64,000 bases of DNA, taken from assembly GCA_035582835.1 (NCBI GenBank), contig JAYKAV010002618.1, positions 1-64,000 of the forward strand. Reading direction: 5' to 3'. A program made the translations under genes and the position numbers. The notes beneath the pieces were generated by a model. The model searched no databases. It was not told where the DNA came from and saw only the letters and a program-made list of their open reading frames with translations. Shown here one piece after another: positions 58,508 to 64,000 of this stretch (positions are counted from its first letter, which is position 1; every line of letters begins with the position of its first letter). Source of the stretch: Phoebastria nigripes (taxonomy: Eukaryota; Chordata; Aves; Procellariiformes; Diomedeidae).

Positions 58508-61500
58508 AAAGCTGAACAACCCCCACCTGCTTAGTTTCCTCTTGACTAAAAATGTAAGAAACAGAACATTTTATGAATATTCTTATAGAAATTCAGCTCT
58601 CAGCCATGTTACCATCTCCTCCTATTGTACAATTGAGTGAATGACCAACTTTTCATTTATTTGTGTGGGCAATGTCTTTCATGTGGTTTTTCATTCTGTA
58701 ATTGGAACATAATATGCCAAGATTATTTATCTTCACCTGATTGAGAAACCAGAACAAATCCTCACAAAATGAAGAGGTCCTGTAGCAACAACAGCAGAAG
58801 AAATCATTATAAATGCAAGACAGCAAGATAGACAGGTAACTAGAAGATGCACCATTCCCTGCAAATAATTTATAACAAATCATTTATTTATCCAATTTCA
58901 CTGTTTTTTCTGCTCACAATGCATTGGCAAGATCCCACAGTCCTAGAACTGACTCTTCACTTGAAATTATTCATGATTTTTCCCCTTTAAAGATAAAAAG
59001 GTTTCTCTTCTCCTTTCGTTTTCAAAAAGATTTTTACCAGGTTTGAAAATGATGTAGAATTAGATTTAAACTAGACAACTTTATTTGAGCTTGAGAGTAC
59101 TGAAAGCTTATCTAAACCTTAATTTTGTAGCATAATTATTCTTAACTGTATTTTTTTAAGGATACTTTTCCAAGCGATACGCTTCAATAATCCTATGTAA
59201 GTATTTAAGATTTATTCCACTCTGATTTTAAGCAAATCAGATGTCTAAGTAGCACATATCTGTAAGTCATGGTAAAAATGTTGATCAGTGGGTATCTTCT
59301 ATACTTGTCTCTCAATTTGAAGTTCTTCTTTTATTCCTCTCCTCTCTACTCGTTAGTTTACACTTTGCCACAGACCACATCCTATGTACTTGTGGGCACA
59401 GTGGGTCGCTTATAGAGCAATCTCTTTGCCTTCACTTCCAGGCATAGCTTCCCTTGGCCTGGCGGAGCTCTAGCTCTGGGGTACCAGCAGAACCTTCTTC
59501 CAGCATGATCGAAGGTGTCTGTGAGACACACCCTCAGCTTTTAACAAAACAGTTGGAAATAATCTCACTCAAACACGAAGTTGAAAGTCAGACACATTTT
59601 TCCCTGTTACTGAGGCCTTTTGCATCTGTTTTGACCAGAAGATTCTCTTCTTTACTGAATTCCTTTTCTACTGAGAATAATCATTGCTTCTGCATGTAAA
59701 CTTTTCCTTGCACAAAGGAATGACTCTGAGAAACGCAACAGCGGGGTGTCTTCCATTCTGTTCTACAGCACAGACATTTTCCTAAAATGCAGTATTTCAA
59801 ATAAAGATGAATTGCTTTGGGGATCATTTGGAAGGACTGTGGACATTAACTGCAGGGAGGGCAGTTCAACGCTGCTATTCTGAGATCGGGACATAGTGTC
59901 ATATTTGGGCAGTGTATCACAGGTGTCTAAATCAAGCGGAAGACCTACTTCTCTTCAGCTGACTGCAGAGAATGCCACGTTTCACCAGCCATGTATTGGT
60001 AACTTTCTTCAGCTGCTTAGTGTCAGTACCTAACTTGCATGCTAGTAGTTACACCACCTGAATTAGGCATTGGCTTAAGGCAGTATGAATACGGAATCCC
60101 AAAATTTAGTATTTAAGAACTCACTTATTTAAAGACATCCCTTTGTGTGAGCAGTTATCACAGCTGGACGGTGTCGTGGAGCACAAAACAGGCAATGCAG
60201 AGCCTGAAACAAAAGGATCCTACGCTCTGAAGATTATCCTGAGGGCTATGCAGCAAAAAATGACAAGGGCTGAGGACTTTTAGCAAATGCTTAATCAGTA
60301 ATTTCTTTTGTGAAGTAGTGTTAAAAGTTGTTGCAATATTAATAATTCTAGTTCCCCAACAATAGAGTATCTTTAATCATGCCTGTGGCATAAAATACTA
60401 CTTTTAACATTTTGACTTTCCATCAGTATTAGAATACATATTAAATGACATAAAATTCATTATATATTGCGATATATATGAAGGGCACAAAACCATACAT
60501 ATCAGCCACCTTGCCCATTCAGATAACAGACAGCATATTCAGAATATTTTCTTATGTGGTTTTTCATTTTTTTAATCTACTCTCAGGGCTTCTCTTTTTC
60601 TACTACATATACAAAACTACATATATTTTACAAAATACATATTTGCCAAACACAACATCTTTTCCTCAGAAATGCTGCTCATAAAGAGAACATGCATGAA
60701 GCACATACTAAATTGACCTATGCTACCAAAGGGAAAGAGAAGAGGAAAACCAGCAGGTCTTCTGAATTTTTAGTCCTCCATAATTTTTTCAGTTATTAGG
60801 TACCAAGACGATACAGGTTTATAAATAAACTAACCATTGCTACAACAATTAAAACACTCAAGGACCACATTTTTTAGCACTGGTACCCCAAAATCACTTA
60901 TTTTTGTGTCATCAAAGGACTGTCAAGTAGGACAACTGTTTTAAAGGCTGTATGCTGAAAAGCAGCATCAAAGAAATGTAGCATGACTTGCTTTTACGTC
61001 CTTCTACCAAAAATACTATCATATTCCAAGTAAACTAACTTGCAGCCAGAGACTACAAATCTCAGAAAAAACACACAGTCTTAGCACTGCAAATAGTTAA
61101 GCAGGAATATATAAGATATGTGATCCTGTGGGAATTTCAGAAGTTTAATATTTTAATTAGAGAAGGCTTAATTTTTGGTACAAATATTTCTGAAGCCATT
61201 GCACTGGCAGGAAGATTGAAGTATTGACATGGCACAACTTGACAATCAACTTGGCTATTGAGACTAAAAATACATGAGTTAATTGATTACATTTTGCAAA
61301 AGGATCAAGCTAGTATTTATACCGTTTTAATACTACATGTGCATAGCAATGTCATATTTCCATCCATATAAGAATTTATAGGGAAATGGAAGAATTTTCT
61401 ATTATTTCAGTGCTTAACAGCTGGAATGATCTTCCTGTGGTTTTAAAACCAAAGGCTACAGTATTTAGCTTACGGTAGTTCTAAACTTTACACCTTTTCT

Positions 61501-63141
61501 ACCATTTTGTTATATGTCGGCTGATATTTTCCTCCACAGTGAGTCTTCAAACTACTAGTACAGTCCTGAAATGCTATTAAAATGAAATTTTCTTTTATAC
61601 AGAAGGATTTATACCACAGGGCACCTCAAGCTATGCTGAGAATATGCAGTAGGGGCATGCTATTTTACACTTCAAGGTCCTAATCAAGATTCTTTTCCAA
61701 GGAAAGACCACTGCGGTTGAGTGGAAGGTGACAATTACAGGCACTTGGGTATCACCTTGACTTGGAGTCAGTGGCACGAGGGCATGCACCTGGACACAGG
61801 AGCTCAGAAACACTCTTGTCATCACACAGTTTAGACATAACCTGAGAGTGTTTTCAAAAGCCAACACAATACAGATAGCTGAATTTCAGCAATAAGCTGC
61901 AATAAACTAGTCCCTGTGTGAGCCACAGACTGGAATAGCTACCTTATGTGTGCCTGTGCACGGCTGTGAGAAGGTCTTTGTGCAACGCAGATGAAATGTC
62001 TGTATAAAAACACTACTGAAGCATTTCATTTCTACACAAACCTAATCAGTCATTTACCTTTCAAAACTTTTGCCATCTTAAGAAAAGCCTTTCTTTCTAA
62101 GGCCAACTTTGGCATTACAAGGAAAAATCAGAAGAATTTGAGATGTGTGAGATGCATAAAACCTAAATCCATGAGAGAGTCCTATAGTAGAGCCCACCAA
62201 TACACGGACACAGTACTGTTCAGTCCAGAGCTGCCTAAAACGCAAGGTGACTGGGAAAAAAGTTTCACAGCAGCCCTGACGCAGCAATGGGAAAGCATCA
62301 TGCTGTGTATGCATATGGTCTTCTAAGGGAAAACACTGCGAACCTAAGGATTCCCTAAGGACAAGAGTAGCGCTTCTCCACAGCTGTGCAGTGGTGTGAA
62401 AGTGGCTCTGGTTGTTACGTGTTGGTACAGGGTTCAAATGCCTGAAGCAAGTGTAAGAGCTCGGACTTCAACTGAAGATCCTGAGAGAGTCAAGCAAAAT
62501 GTTCACTGCTGTGAAATGGAAGGTAACTCTGGACATGTACAAAATGAAATTTAGATGTTTAGAGAATTTCACAGGTGAAAAATTAGGGATCTTGCACAGG
62601 TAACATAACTACAGAATCAATCAAGGCAACTTTGCTCTACTTTATTTTAGTCACCAAAATGTCTAAAAGGAAATCGGGATGGCAAGGGTTTTAGGGGGGA
62701 GCGGTATTTTTTTTTTATTTGTCTAAGGCCTTGACAAAAATGCAACTTTCTGGCTTGAAATACACACGTATAAGTTGCATGTTGCATATTTAAGGGACAT
62801 CAGAGGTATATTTCAGAGCTGGGTCTGAAACACCAACCAACTAAATGATTTAAGGACTAGCATGCCCGCAGTCCATCTGCCTAGTCCATTGCACATAAAA
62901 GTAAGTATTACCTATATTCTAAGATACCTGGACTTCCACTCCCTTTGAACTAGTAGCTGCGTAATTTTGCTGAACCTGGAGATGAAGTTTTGCTGAATGG
63001 TTAAGGATTTTAAATTAGACTCAGCGTATGTGAACACAGTAGGTGGTTGGCTTGTGTACAAGAGCTCAATTGCACGCTGCCCAAAGCACAGAAAAAGCAA
63101 ACTCTGGGCTACATGCATGCCAGTTTAGACAAATATGTATT

Positions 63142-63159
63142 TGTGTGTGTGTGTGTATA
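63142..63159. repeat. TG microsatellite
   Basis: Short (TG)n run leading into an AT-rich alternating segment. Confidence 0.9.
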
Positions 63160-64000
63160 AATATATATAAAAATAATATAGTCCTGAGGTCTCTTCTGCT
63201 CTAGCTAAGCTCCCTCTTTTCTCCAATGTCAGTTCTACCACAGGGAGGACTTTGGGATTCACTCATTTGAAATTAAGTCATTCACTGTGTTGTAAGATAC
63301 CTTAAAGAGGGTTGCTCTATTAGGCTATTTATACTATCTGAATGTGTAAAGCTGCATAGCTTGCTTTCTTGCACAACACGTTTTTTGCATACTTTAGGTT
63401 CATACCACATTTCCATGATGAAAACAAGTCCTCTAAGCAAGTATGAGGCTACACAAGACTGCATCTACTTAAATGTAACACTGTACAGGGCATTCCCTGT
63501 AATCTCATTCATAATTCTAGTTGACATAACTAGTGTTCCTACATTGATGTATTTCTGATTAATGAGGCATTAGTTCTATATCAGGTAGCAATTTCAGAAT
63601 AGTCTATTTCCAATGAGTTATGAATATGACTTGATTATTACCATTTGACCTACTCTTGTGTTGAGATGATTTGTGGCTGCATTTTCCCAGAGGACCGACC
63701 AAATGTCATTGCCTTGAAATACCACTGTTATGTTCCAGTAATTAAATGAAGATTAAAAAAAATTACATGGTAGGCATGGAATCTGTGCATGGTATTCAGC
63801 AATCTGAAATATTTGTACACTTACTTACAAGAGAATTTCCTTAACATGAATGAAAATGAGCTACATAAAAATTCTGCCAGTGTTGACCTAATACAAAACA
63901 CAGCTGCTTCTGTCTTCCAGACATTTGAAAACATCAAGTTCTCTCCCTTACCCCATTTACATCAGCCTCGTGTCATTTAAAGAATAATGTAATCATCAGG

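Overview
This window is vertebrate, almost certainly avian, genomic DNA. It lies inside one very large gene, DSCAM (Down syndrome cell adhesion molecule), which is read on the minus strand. Three things point to a bird: AT-rich intronic sequence typical of a large neuronal gene, a 3'-end fragment of a CR1 LINE, and three copies of an LTR family whose termini (TGTCCTGG/TGTCGTGG ... AACCACGACA) I recognise as common in bird genomes. Scattered single N bases suggest a draft or short-read assembly. No bacterial-type operons, CRISPR arrays, rRNA or tRNA genes were seen.

Layout, high to low coordinate (the direction of DSCAM transcription). 34447-64000 is part of one intron of at least 29.5 kb. It holds old CR1 and MIR-like fossils, a CR1 3' end and simple repeats, but no exon I can recognise. 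Six coding exons follow: 34300-34446 (second half of Ig2), 28199-28477 (Ig3), 25657-25932 (Ig4), 22815-23111 (Ig5), 21729-22004 (Ig6) and 7479-7757 (Ig7). The introns between them are 5.8, 2.3, 2.5, 0.8 and 14.0 kb. At least 7.5 kb of the next intron runs off the low end. The exons total 1554 bp (518 codons). Every one is a multiple of three, begins after an AG, ends before a GT and has phase 1 at both ends, so they join into one open frame. The rest of Ig2, Ig1, the signal peptide, Ig8-Ig10, the fibronectin repeats, the membrane segment and the cytoplasmic tail all lie outside the window.

Together the exons encode the outer part of a homophilic neuronal adhesion receptor. The most distinctive non-coding features are two complete solo LTRs in the 14-kb Ig6-Ig7 intron, each with its own 5-bp target-site duplication, and one truncated LTR in the Ig2-Ig3 intron. 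There are also weak GTGCTY donors after Ig2 and Ig5, a G-quadruplex-type tract just downstream of the Ig4 exon on the sense strand, and several Z-DNA-prone or hairpin-forming sequences.

I found no evidence of a novel biological system. The remaining open reading frames are short and look like chance frames in introns. Comparisons with human DSCAM are from memory and should be confirmed by alignment.
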